Assembly (NCBI GenBank): GCA_029962745.1
Contig: CM057154.1
Coordinates: forward strand, 26,128,970-26,192,969
Length of the DNA stretch: 64,000 nt
Direction of reading: 5' to 3'
DNA from: Echinometra lucunter
Lineage: Eukaryota > Echinodermata > Echinoidea > Camarodonta > Echinometridae
Position numbers and translations under genes: made by a program. The notes under the pieces are model-generated. The model saw only the letters and a list, made by a program, of their open reading frames with translations, searched no databases and was not told the DNA's origin. Of this stretch, positions 35,294 through 46,790 are shown piece by piece (within the stretch, counting starts at the first letter, position 1; each line of letters opens with the position of its first letter).

Positions 35294-36819
35294 CTTTCCC
35301 CCAATTGTCTCCAGTGTGAAGAGATATCCAGCACAGTGATTGGGCCTGAGATGAAGACTAGTCTGGATCTTCAAGAGATTTCTCGCAGGATATATGGCTT
35401 CTGAGTCCTGACATTCATAAGCAACATCCATGATGAAATCCATGTCATCAACTTTTTCGCATAACACTTCCATCACCCTTTTTCCAACTTCTTCATGTGC
35501 TGCAGTAAAATATAAGACATATCTGAATTCTTTGTAGTCTTGTATCAGCTTGTCTGTCAGTATTGTGTCAAAGTGTCGACGATCCTGGCGGAAGAGCGAT
35601 ACAAGATAGAAACTTGCAGTGTATTCTTGAAACAGCTTGTGAGGGAAAGAGAATTCCTGGATGAAGCGTTTCCGCTCCCTTTCTCTGATTTTTAGTGGTG
35701 CCAGTGTCTCTTCCTCGCTGAGAATACCAACTTCACATGCAGTCATTGCAGCATTCATGCACGGTCCAATTTGTTCTTCGTCAAATATCAGCTGTTTTAC
35801 TAGTAGTCCATCAAACGCTACACAACCCAACTCTCTCATACTTTCATCAGCTTTTTTCATATGCATGCTATAGTCACTCTCACCGTGTTTAGAAGAATAA
35901 TGCTCTTGAAGTGAAAACACAAGACGATTTAAGAGTTGTGAAAATGTTCTCATGGTCTGAATGGTTTCCCTTCGAGATGGCTCTTTCCACATGTAACATA
36001 GCATGCAGCAAAATACTGGGAAGGGTGCCATGTGCTCAGATACAATATGATTTGTATTCATGAACATAGTGAGACTAGAAGCAGAGTCTAAGTCATCCTT
36101 GAAATACTGCTCAATGTATGTTGACATGTTTTTCTTTGAAAAACCCTTAATCTTGACATATGTGTACTGCTTATTGACCTCCATGATACTCATGATCTGA
36201 TCAGCTCCAAAAGGACGGGAGGTGATGAGGATTGGGGTGTTAGTGAATCTCTCTCCTCTTACCATCGATACAACAGCCTCATCGCGGTTAGGTCGTTTGA
36301 TATCAATTTTTGCCTCGTCCAGTCCGTCCAATAAGATAAGGACCTTTCTTTGATTTTCCCTGATGTATTTATCCACTTGTTCACCTTCTGTGTTCATGTC
36401 ATCTGGTAAGTGATTCATGACAATATCCCCAAAGTATTTTTGTTCTTCAATCTCTCGAAACGATTCCAGGAAAAGGAGATCAATCTCTTGCAGAATTCTA
36501 CCCTCAGTCCAATCCAGGGCTATCTTGGCAAACAAGGTCGATTTTCCAACACCAGCTTCTCCAAGGAAAGCAAAGCGTGTTTCGAGTCCTATTTGTGTTT
36601 TTGTTTTGATCATCTTGAATAGACCGTTGTAATCTATTTCCTCCTCCTTTTCTCCTCTCGATCCCAACATTAAGACGAGACTGACGTAGATGTGCTTTAA
36701 CCATGTGCGTGATGCGGGGTCGACAGGTGATGTTTTGACTTCACTGAATTTCTTACGATATCTAGCCTTCAGTTGTTCTCTTAGTTTCCGAATCTCATCT
36801 GGCATCCCCTGGAGATCAA
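35294..36819 (-). CDS. Copy C, NACHT exon (intact)
   Basis: The exon enters in phase 1 from acceptor TCGCCAG (36820-36821) and leaves in phase 0 at GAAAG/GTAGTG (35294); if unspliced, TAA follows at 35282-35284. All NACHT landmarks are present: GEAGVGKST, VLILLDGLDEA, LITSRPFG, APFPVF, and FSFPHKLFQEYTASFYL with the winged-helix His. It is very similar to copy B, with scattered substitutions such as LKHIY for LQHIY and NHLPDD for NHFPDD. Its 3' end encodes LRPNHCAGYLFTLETIGGK, a segment largely missing from copy B. As part of copy C it would be the cytosolic ATPase of an Ig-membrane-death-death-NACHT protein of about 820 residues plus signal peptide and any LRR (inference). Confidence 0.88.
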
Positions 36820-37230
36820 CTGGCGAAAAAAAAAAGAAAAAGAAAAGAAAGGTAGAAAATTTAACAAAATGACATAGAGGTTGGATTTGGTTTCATTTTA
36901 TTTACAAAATATTTGATGAGAAACATGTAAATAATAACATTAATGATAACAATAAGAAAATGATATTGGAAGGACCGTCCTGCTCAGCTGTGCCATTACA
37001 GCACAGTTGTTAGTCTTCCAAGGGGTCCAGTTGGAGACAGGTTTTATTAAAGAAAAATTTCATGAGGTATCTTCCTCAATAAAATTCATGAGGTATCCCC
37101 CTTAATGAAATACATGTTTAGCGCACTCGGACGTGTATTTCATTTTTTTGCGAAGGGTTTATAATTCCGAAGCACAAATTCGTTATAATCGTCAACAGTG
37201 TGTTGAATGGAATACCGTAGTGCACTAAAA
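36820..37230 (-). repeat. Duplicated intron sequence upstream of copy C NACHT
   Basis: Inverted match to 27130-27534, including the pyrimidine tract before the acceptor. It shows that intron as well as exon was copied. Confidence 0.75.
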
Positions 37231-40200
37231 TGCCTCAAAACTGTATTTCATCTTGAAGTTGCTATTCATATGTTTTGAATATGCTCGAATTTCATATCAA
37301 AATAAAGTTTATGGTGCACAAATCACTATGAAACCGATTGAAACTTGTGAAAAGTAAATGGGAAAACAAATGTCGCTTGTCACAAATCGATAAAACGGAC
37401 CCCCAGTATTGCCTTCGCATACGTTGCCCAACTCGACGCGAGATCAGTGACGTCACCTTATGGACAATAGCCTGTGTTGTACGTGTTGTGAGTGTGGTGA
37501 ATGTGAAGTGTCGTGTCCGAGTGAGATTAAAAGCGATGTTTCTGCATTGTTTGGATGAATTCATCATTATGTGAATGTTTTCAAATTATTTTTCAATCAT
37601 TCTATTTAACATTATTCATATCATAATGTCGGGGAAATTTTACAAATTAACGATGACTTTTTGCCAATTAGAAAAGTACAAAACACCCCATAATATAATG
37701 GAACAGTCTCTCTTGTAAATGGTCAATTACGGTTGTGGGCAATTCCATTTTGATTTTAAGGGTGTGTTATTCACGCAAGACGGAGGGATAGTGGAATACT
37801 TTATTTTCTTAAATTTTAAAGTTGTTTTCATGGTGAATAGTTTGAACTTGTTTAAAAAAAACCCATAGAAAACAGTAATTACCTTACTACTAATTTTTAT
37901 TTCCTGTTAAGTAGCTAATTTACATTTACATTTATTTATGTTATTTGTTGAATTGATAACAGTATTAGTAATAATTGATAATAATGATGATGATAATGAT
38001 GATAATAATCATGATAATAATGATAACCAGCTGTACTGGTTGTTGTTTTTGTTTTTGTTTCTTGCTTGTCAAAAATATTTTAGGAGATTATCACAAATAG
38101 TTAACTTATGAAATTCTATCAACGACTGATTTTATATGTTTCATCCACACCCTCCCCTCCAACTGTTTCATGCATACGTATAGTGAGAAACTGTGATGCT
38201 GCAGGCATGAATATGGAAGCCTATAAAGTATAATGCAGCGATCTGCCCCCCTACCCCGTACCGTATTCAGAATGTGAACAGAAGAGAAACCTGCATTATG
38301 TAGAACCAAATTTAATTCTTAATTTGATCCATGTTGGTATCAAAACCGTTTAAAGAATATATAATAAAAAACTAACAAGAACTTAACATGCTTAACGTGA
38401 TAACAGCAACACATGTCAACAATATTTCATGAGTTGGCCATACCGTTCATAGGCCTGATAATAAAAAAGATTATTGATCAACAGCAACGCTATTTCAGGA
38501 AAAATGATATAAAGGGGAAAGGTAATTAGGAAAAAGAAGCAGTAATTCAAATTATTCACCTAAAGTTTAGAAATTGCCAAATTTGTCAATAATATATCAC
38601 AAATACTACAAAAATGTATAACATTCACCCCAACCCGTGGTTTTTCCAAGAGTCCCGCTTTTATTCAATAAAACAGCCCCGCCTTCCCCCTAAAATAGGC
38701 ACATTATGATCAGCATTCATTCATCATCTGTGTATTCAGCAGATCATATATAAGCATTAGTTTTGTCCTGGAACCTCAATTGCGCGGGACCCAAACACGG
38801 ATACAGTACGGATGGCACATTAAAACACAACAAAAAATACTTCAAATTCAACATGCATTAAATGTTAATAATTACAAGTGATATTTTTCTCTTTTTTTCA
38901 AAAATGGCTCTGGGAACTCTAAAAAAAAATGACTCTCTGAAATGGAAAAATGGCTCTCGCTAAAATTTTATTTTAAAAAGTTTTTTAAGTGGACCGGACA
39001 GTGATGTTGATGCCGGTGGGTTAGGGGAATTCGAAACGGATAACGACCAAGCTGCAGCTGACGAAGAATTGAGTCGAGCTAATACCTGCATGAGACAGAG
39101 CCAGTGGCAAGAGGCGGTAGAGATGCATGGAGCTCGAGATTGAAATAAAGATTCAAGAAATGTCTTTTAATTATCCGTCCTTTCCGCTCGTGCAAAAATC
39201 AGGCTTCAAAAACAAAGTTTTAGATATGAAATATCAAGGAAAAAAAATCAGACATCTTTTCACACGTTATACCAATGACGTACGCATTAAAAAAAAAACA
39301 CATTTACCCTTGCCAAAATGTACTACGGAAGTAGGTGAGAGTAATTTAGCTTGTATTTACTGAGGTCTTTGGTGATAGCCTTAGCTCAGTTATAATTTCG
39401 TATCTGGGTTATTTTCACTTCTTAATTGCTTGAAAATCATCATAACCGCCACTAAGAAAATAAATTCCGTGAAAAATAATTTTTGAATGAAATCCCTTAT
39501 CGAAATCACGTTTAATCAGAGCATTACAGGAAAAAATTCCCTCGATAAAGACTTGAAGCTACGCTATAATGCAATACATATGTGACGTCCCTGTACGATA
39601 GCTAGCCATTCCTATTATAAATACGAGATCAAGATAGTTTAGTTTCTACAAGAAGCATCAATTTTCCTCAGACAACAATATTATCTTGCTAGCTTTTACA
39701 TACAATCATGATTTGTCGAGCGTGTCTCTTAATCAGTTCTGTCTGAGAATTTGATGCAGTTTCGTTTCGGGACGTACTGTTTAATTTGACGTTTGCATCC
39801 CGGCCGGGCTTGGTTTTCCTTGTCATTTTCATACATTGAAAGAAAATTGACAAATGCAAACCGGCGGAGGCATTTTGTCAACCCTTGATTCAAAATGGAT
39901 GACAGCTCTGGGGAACATGGAGGGAGCTACGCAATTATTATTCTCCCATTTTCATTTATTTCAGTGTTTATTATTTGCAAGGGAGTTGCCAAAGTTGTTT
40001 GCATTTGTGAAATTTCAACGTACTTAATTTGTAAAATTTCACTTTGACAATTTATTCTTATGTTATGATTATCTGATTATGTAGTTATTTTGTATATACA
40101 ATTATGTAGGTTATACAACCATGTATGTTATTTTGAGTTGAAAATTATGTATGTTATATCTGAGTTGAAAATGAAAACAATAAATGAAAATTAAATGAAA
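37230..40200. other. Copy C intron, low-copy part
   Basis: No exon seen. It contains mixed GAT/AAT repeats (37975-38030), the inverted copy of the 29840-30240 repeat at 39120-39640, and a TATA-like CTATTATAAATACG at 39613. Open frames at 37338 and 39127 have no motifs, and the latter lies inside the repeat. Confidence 0.5.
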
Positions 40201-43085
40201 AAAATGAAACTTTCATGGTTATAATATACATTTGAAACTCATCTTTGTTTCTTGAATAAATGTTTATGGAAAGCAGGAAAGGTTTTTTTTTTCAAATGGG
40301 GTACCTAAACAATAAAAAAGATCAGTAAATAGTAATCGTGTTTTGCAAGTTTGATTAAGCCACAGATAACTTGCATGGTTTAGGAAATGAAGGTTATGCC
40401 ATTCATTTTGAAAGCTGGCCACCATGACATTTGGGGTAGAATTTATTTTAACTCGCACAGTATCCAGAATACCTCAATTTACAAGCGTGTCACCTGCCGA
40501 TTTTGTCGCCTTAATTACAAACCTGTATGTATTTTGGAACTATTCAAACAATGTCTCCTGAATTTGTTCTCTATCTTTCTCTTTATGGATAGACCACTAT
40601 ACTATTCAATTTCATTCAGTAATTGGGATAACTGTTTTCTTAGCAAAATGTAACACATTTTGTGACATTCGATACCTCTTTCGATTACAACGAAGCCAAT
40701 CTAGACTTCTTTAGAATATTTCCCTCATTTAGCAAAAAGGGCCCATTACCAAAATAAAAAGAAGGGGGGTAATGGCTGCGAATATCCTCTTTCCAAGTAT
40801 GGGTCAAATCCGAAACATTCATTAAAAATTGCATTCCAAATTATACACTGATGCACAATTTCTTAAGATTTTAGTACGCATATGTATGCAAAAATTATTA
40901 TAATGGCCCCTTCAGGGGCAGAATATGAGATCTCTCCACATATAAATCTTGTGATAATGGTTTACTTTACCCGTGTTCGAAATTTTGTGTTTTGAATTAC
41001 AAAATGCAAACTGAGTGCTTTCTGTTTTAAATATATTTAAATAGTCCAAATTTTATCAAAATGGACCCCTAAATTATGTTGTTGTTTTTTTAAATTCAGT
41101 TCTGAAACATTCGATTATAAATAAGTGATGTTAAATTACCCGAATTTCACTTTCCCAATTAGATTTTCGACTGACGTGTATGTAGAAAAAAATGCCCCTA
41201 TGGTGACCATTTTAGAAGATGGCCCCCATGACCCTCAAAGGCAGAATCTGAGATGCCTCCACATCTAAATCTTGTGATATTGTCTTAATCTACCTGTATG
41301 CCCAATTTGGTACTTTTATTCCAAGACAGATGTAAATCTGGGGCTATTTTCGATTTTTTTTTTTTATCGATAGCCGCAAATTGATAAAATTGAGCCCCTA
41401 AATTATGTCTATGAAATATTCAGCCTTGAAGCATCAGAATATGGAATACTTATGCTGTATTACCTAAAATTCACTTGTCACATTTCATTTGTTCATAGAA
41501 AAACAATGGCCCCATTGCAACAATTTTTAAAAATGGCCTCCCGGCCCCCAAAGGGCAGAATCTGAGATGCCTCCACAACCTGATCTTCTTATAATGTATT
41601 GATCTACCTGTGTGCCAAATCGGGTGCTTTTTAGATGTAAACTGAGGGTCATTTCGATTTAAGAAATAGCCCCTTTTATCAAATTGAGCACCTAAATTAT
41701 GTTTTCAGAAGCATTTATGCCCTGAAACATTCGAATATGGATTAATGGGTGTCATATTACCTAAAATTAACTTTTTACAGTAGACTTTTGACTGTGTATA
41801 ACGAGAAAGTGCCCCTTTGAGACCATTTTTTAAAGGTGGCCCCCACGGCCCCCAAGGGCAGAATTTGAGATGTCTCCTCCTCTGAATTTGTTTATACTAC
41901 ATATATCTACACGTGTGCCAATTTTGGTTCCATTAACCCAAAATGCACAATTGGTCGGCTATGCCGCCTCACTAATAAGTTTATAATTATGAAGATGAAA
42001 TTTAATCCAGTGGGTCCTATGGGAGAAAATGAAGCTCTCATCATAACAAGAAAATATGCAAAGTTTGCTGCTTTTGTCAAACCTGTCCCCCAAAACACCC
42101 AAATTCAGGATTGATCATTTCTGGCCTGGCTTGTTTCCTGTTAAGATGCACTTTAGCCCTAACCATTCTGTGATCACTGCCAATGTCTACTTTAGTAATA
42201 ACTTCACAGTTCTTTATGATCCCCTCTGACTAGTAAGGATATAGTCAATTTGATTTCTGATGTGACCGTCTGGGCTGCCCCACCTCACACAACACCTTTC
42301 TTTTTTTTTTTTTTTTTCTCGAAGAAAGTGTTAGCAATGATGTTGAGTAGAAAATTCAAGTAACATATCTCCTCTTCCATTTCTGCTTCAATATCCAAAC
42401 TAACAATCATGCTTTCCTCTCCTATAACTTACATTTGCCAACTTTCGCAAAGAAATTGCCCATAATTACTGTGTACTTTGATGGAGTGTCTTTAATAGCC
42501 CTGCTAACATCTTCGTAGAATGTTTCAATTGCCTCATCATCATAATCAGTTTTGGGGGCGTATAATGAAATCATACTCATTATGTCCTTCTCTGATAATT
42601 GCAGAGTAAGAGCAGTTACTCTGTTTGAGCAGTTTTTGATTTGCTTCACATAAATCGGGGATGTATAAGAAATCCAATGCCTTTTGCATCCTTGTCCTCT
42701 TCTGTTTTTCAATATAGTTATATAACCATCTGCAAGTGATCTACTTCCTGTGATTTCTTCTTTGTTTCTGCTAGACCAAATATCCCATTCGAAGTTTCTC
42801 AGTTCACCATGTAGTGTTTCTAGCGTTTCATCTGACCTCAAGGTTCTGGTGTTATAGGTACATATCGTCGCAGAATACATGAAGTGGCACGCGCGACCGC
42901 AGATGCGCGAAATCACTTTTCGAGTAAAACGCGATTAAAGATTTCATCTTTTTTTTTAATGCTCATTGCCATTTGTCATGAATAAGCTGTATATTCAAGC
43001 ACAGCTAGAAAGCCAAGTATCTACTCTCACCCTCCATGTAGAATCAATCAAACTCAAACTAAGTTCAAATCTTAACACAGTACAG
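40200..43085 (-). mobile_element. Endonuclease-bearing element, copy E3
   Basis: The most complete copy of the family. From 43085 down on the minus strand: a start matching E1 at 2946, then the endonuclease (42916-42060), then GTGGAGACATCTCA tandem units (41960-40900), then the inverted-repeat end (40880-40200). It lies in the D2-NACHT intron of copy C, in the same intron as E2 in copy B but with different neighbours. Confidence 0.78.
42060..42916 (-). pseudogene. RTE-like AP endonuclease in E3
   Basis: The frame is open from 42916 to 42422: ICTYNTRTLRSDETLETL, FEWDIWSSRNKEEI, GYITILKNRRGQGCKRHW, SMISLYAPKTDYDDEAIET and YTVIMGNFFAKVG. The Y-N-x-R-T-L start, the SLYAP block and the G-[DN]-F block are the ordered motifs of the AP-type endonuclease in RTE-like retrotransposons (family knowledge). 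The catalytic Asp of the usual GDFN is Asn here and its Asn is Phe, which suggests loss of activity. Downstream the frame is broken. It ends at DRFDKSSKLCIFSCY, where E1 also ends, without a reverse transcriptase. Confidence 0.75.
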
Positions 43086-43246
43086 CTTCAAACGCAGGTG
43101 CCGTTTTGTAGAAATGTTGTTTCAGCATAGGAAGAATCCACTAAGTGGCACTTCGTGTAGAACGCAAGTGCGATTTTGTGCACCCAAAAAATTTCACGAC
43201 CAGCACAAGCGCTCGTATGGCAAGCCGTTTTAACATTTAATCCTAT

Positions 43247-43545
43247 TTCTTGATATCAAGAATTCATTTCTTGATATCAAGAATTCATTTCTTGATATCA
43301 AGAATTCAGTTCTTGATATCAAGAATTACCATTGCTTAACTACACAAATCCATTTCTTGATATCAAGAATTCGATTTCTTGATATCAAGAATTACCATTG
43401 CTTAACTACACAAAACCATTTCTTGATATCAAGAATTCGATTTCTTAATATCAAGAAATGATTCTTGATATCAAGAATTAATTTCTTGATATCAAAAAAT
43501 AGAATTCTTGATATCATGAAATTAATTTTTGATATCTCTTGATTT
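43247..43545. repeat. Left array of 16-base palindromes
   Basis: Twelve copies or variants of TTCTTGATATCAAGAA, most about 22 bases apart, twice interrupted by ACCATTGCTTAACTACACAA. Confidence 0.9.
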
Positions 43546-44041
43546 CGAACGCAAGACCATAGCAAGAATTATTTGGATATCGAGCACAAAAGTATTGCAC
43601 AAATGTTTAATTTATTTCCAGCTCAAAAGTTGTGCAGAATTGAAATTCATAGTTGATTTCCAGCGCACAAGTAATGAAGAAATTCATTCTGATTTCGAAC
43701 TCAAATCTTGTGCACGATTATACTGTGATTCGATTTCGAACTTAAAACTTGTGCACGATTACATTGTGGTTCGATTTCGAACTCAAAACTTGTGCACGAA
43801 ATCATCCCGTACAAAGCGGCTATCTAAGTGTACGTACGCAATTTTTTTGGTCCGAAATCATGTTGCCAGCTTGCAGTTCATTTACTGTCTTTGTGATATT
43901 TCTTGTAGAATATTTTAATTTTATACTGTTTAAACATAAACCCTTGATTACTATTCCTAAAACGATTTTACCGTAATTTTTGTCCCATCAAAATTGCTTG
44001 TTGTAAAATATGTGAAAAGATGTGGTTAAAAAATGTAAAAC

Positions 44042-44547
44042 GGCAACATATCAAGAATTCATTTCATGATATGTTGCCAAAAGACAATGCACACACCTGT
44101 ATCAAAGATCACCCCGTGTTTAATATCATAGCCACGTTTTTACTGTACAATTCATTTTAGAAAATTTTGGTTACGTCAAATGAAATAATATTGGCAGATT
44201 TGAATATTTTTAGCAAAAAAAAAAAAATCAAAATTAACTTACAAAGCACTCATTGGAAAAATAATAAATTGGCCACATATCACGAATTCATGCGGAAATA
44301 ATGAATTTGTGATATGTTGCCAAAGTGTACATTTACAATGCGTAATTTGCAAGTATTTTTGAACTTATTTTGCTTTTAAAATATCAGATCTGGCGTCATT
44401 ATTCCAAATAAAATACAAGTATGTTTTACGTTTAACCATTCAGAAAAACGCTAAGACATATTTATTGTACAAGTGACAATTTTTACAACTGGTTTGTCAA
44501 TGGTTATAATGGCAACATATCAAGAAATCATTTCGTGATATGTTGCC
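44042..44547. repeat. Three internal hairpins GGCAACATATCA...TGATATGTTGCC
   Basis: At 44042-44078, 44271-44321 and 44511-44547, starts 229 and 240 bases apart. Stems are 12 bases, perfect in the first and third. Loops contain AAGAATTCATTTC-like sequence. Confidence 0.85.
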
Positions 44548-45277
44548 GTTTTATATTTTTTTAAAGATACGCTTTTATTATGATGATTTGATTAAAATTA
44601 ACTGACCTAGAAACAAATATATAATTTTCAAATTTTGAAATAAACAAGCTGTCGAAAAAATGTATAACTTGCAGTACCAAAGAGTATTTTCTACATGAAA
44701 ATTCACCTAGCCATTATAACTGGCATCATATTATATTCTACTGGAGCCGCGCCGCGCCGGCTGGAGGTACAGCTAGCTACACACCAAACAGCGAATTTAG
44801 TAAGCACTTGAGACCGAGTCCGAGTTTAGCTGCATTCCGAAAGTCACAGCCAATTCAGGTAGGTACAATTAAATTAAGATTTTGTTTTCTGTTTATTATA
44901 ATAATTATTATCCCTGACGCCAGTCGGACCGCGACAGCAGTTTGTTTACAACACAAATTCGTGAGCACGTGGCGTAGGTAGTTTGAACGCGCATACCCTG
45001 GGGCTGATAAGGATTGTGTACTGTATATATAATCGTGCACAAGTTTTGAGTTCGAAATCGAATCACAGTATAATCGTGCACAAGTTTTGAGTTCGAAATC
45101 GAATCACAATATAATCGTGCACAAGTTTTGAGTTCGAAATCGGAATGAATTTCTGCATTAATTGTACGCTGGAAATCAACTATGAATTTCAATTCTGCAC
45201 AACTTTTGAGTTCGTTTGTGCTCGATATCCAAATTGATTCTTGCAATGATTTTGTGCTCGAAATAAATCACTCAACA

Positions 45278-45660
45278 ACACTTGATATCAAGAAATGAAT
45301 TCTTGATATCAAGAAATCGAATTTCTGATATCAAGAAATCGAATTCCTGATATCAAGAATTCGTATTCTTGATATCAAGAAATGAATAAATGATATCAAG
45401 AAATCGAATTCTTGATATCAAGAATTAGAATTCTTGATATCAGAAATTCTATTTCTTGATATCAAGAATTCGATTTCTTGATATCAAGAATTACCATTGC
45501 TTAACTAAACAAAACCATTTCTTGATATCAAGAATTCGAATTCTTGATATCAAGAAATCAATTCTTGATATCAAGAAATGTTTTGTGTAGCTGGTAATTC
45601 TTGATATCAAGAATTGATTTCTTGATATCAAGAAATCGAATTCTTGATATCAAGAAATAG
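45278..45660. repeat. Right array of 16-base palindromes
   Basis: Sixteen copies or variants of TTCTTGATATCAAGAA with the same spacing and a related TTGCTTAACTA interruption at about 45499. It is longer than the left array, so copy number varies between the arms. Confidence 0.9.
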
Positions 45661-45909
45661 GATTAAATGTTAAAACGGCTTGCCATACGCTCATGTCGCG
45701 CTGTGTTGTGTCACTACAGCGCGAGAAAAAATCCAAGTAAGAACCGGCACAATCGCGCTCGCCGTTGAGTTTTCTGTATAGAACTCAATGGCGCGTAACG
45801 ACGTGCGCACTTGTGCCGGTTTATGGATGTTTTTTTGTTTTTTGTTTGTTTTTGTTTTTGTTTTTTTAATGTGAAGCTTTTCAGGCTCGTGTCGTTTTTG
45901 CACTTTAAT

Positions 45910-46240
45910 TCAGGCGCGCCGGAAGGGTCCCAGCTTGGGGGGGGGGGGGGGATTGGGGGTAAACACTCTTGGGGGCCGACCTACAACCATTATGGGGGGG
46001 GGGGGGGCCACCTCAAAAGCTTACTACCAGCGTACAGCCCTACCTCCCCCCTCCGAACAAGCACATTTCTACTCCTTTGTACATATTTCTTCATATTTCA
46101 AAAGTGCAAGGTTTGGAATTGTTTATTAAGAAAATAAAAAAAGAAACTTTACTTTATTTGATCATGGTTATCATAAATTGTTTCCATGGGTGTCGATTTG
46201 TGTTCGCGGTTGGGGGGGGGGGGGGGAAATGACCGATGCC
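45910..46240 (+). repeat. Repeat shared with 53690-53955 and 56945-57215 (inverted)
   Basis: GGCGCGCCGGAAGGGTCCCA, AACACTCTTGGGGGCC, CTTACTACCAGCGTAC and GAACAAGCACATTTCT recur as reverse complements at the other two sites. G-runs at 45939 and 45995. Non-coding. Confidence 0.75.
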
Positions 46241-46569
46241 GAATATCCTCGGCCGCGGAGCAAAGAGACCGAGCGGGGAAAGGGTGAGTAGGTTCAAACG
46301 TGAAGGATAGACTAAATAAAGGGGTGTAGGATCTGTTTTTGCTGCCCGTATCTCTGCACTATTAGTCTAATCTACCGCTCCTCCAATAACCGCACCCCAA
46401 CTTGTTTTCAAACAAATATCGCAGAGGCACATCCTTAGTACTTGAATGAAAACTTTAGGGGACTTGAACACCTTAGTTACACTATGAACCGTTTTGCGAG
46501 CGAGCCAAAAATTCAACCTTCCAGCTATAAAAGAATTGTTATTTGTCCTCAAAGTAGGTCTACACTCAA

Positions 46570-46790
46570 GCAATATAAGATTTTTTTTTTTTTTTTTACT
46601 AATTCAGCACCTCACTGACTCAATTGTTTACTGCCCTAAACCACCATATTTCAAATATTACAAGCAAGGGAGGCGAGACAGGGGAAACAACTCTTTTGGT
46701 GATGAAGTATTTATTTGTCATTGAAGGGCTATAAAACATTTACATTACATATTCGAGTGAGTGCAGCGAGCAAGGAATTCTTTGATAGCC
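46570..46790 (-). repeat. Inverted copy of the 1155-1345 repeat
   Basis: Landmarks in reverse order: AATTCAGCACCT, GACTCAATTGTTTACTG, CAAGGGAGGCGAGACAGGGG, GAGTGAGTGCAGCGAGCAAG. Confidence 0.75.

Larger units (their letters stand above)
43211..45692. mobile_element. Foldback transposon with palindrome-array arms
   Basis: The ends are GTATGGCAAGCCGTTTTAAC at 43215 and its reverse complement ending in GCCATAC at 45688. They are flanked by GCTC at 43211-43214 and 45689-45692, read as a 4-base target duplication. The inverted arms are about 590-660 bases (43215-43803 and 45025-45688). Each has an outer array of the palindrome TTCTTGATATCAAGAA and an inner block of repeated GATTTCGAACTCAAAACTTG units. 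The core (43804-45024) has no convincing open frame, so the element is non-autonomous. Foldback elements (TU) are known from sea urchins, but I cannot say this is one. Confidence 0.82.

Noticed and set aside
40387..40653. 88-codon frame MKVMPFILKAGHHD
   Set aside because: It lies in the non-coding end of element E3; the equivalent frame is broken in E1 and E2.
43247..43545. CRISPR-like look of the palindromic array
   Set aside because: The repeats are perfect palindromes with mostly 6-base degenerate spacing, mirrored in the other arm of a transposon-like inverted repeat in a eukaryotic context; no cas genes.
43529..43918. 129-codon frame in the foldback element (and 44908-45246 on the other strand)
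   Set aside because: Both lie in the inverted arms and translate the GATTTCGAACTC repeat; the repetition explains the open frame.
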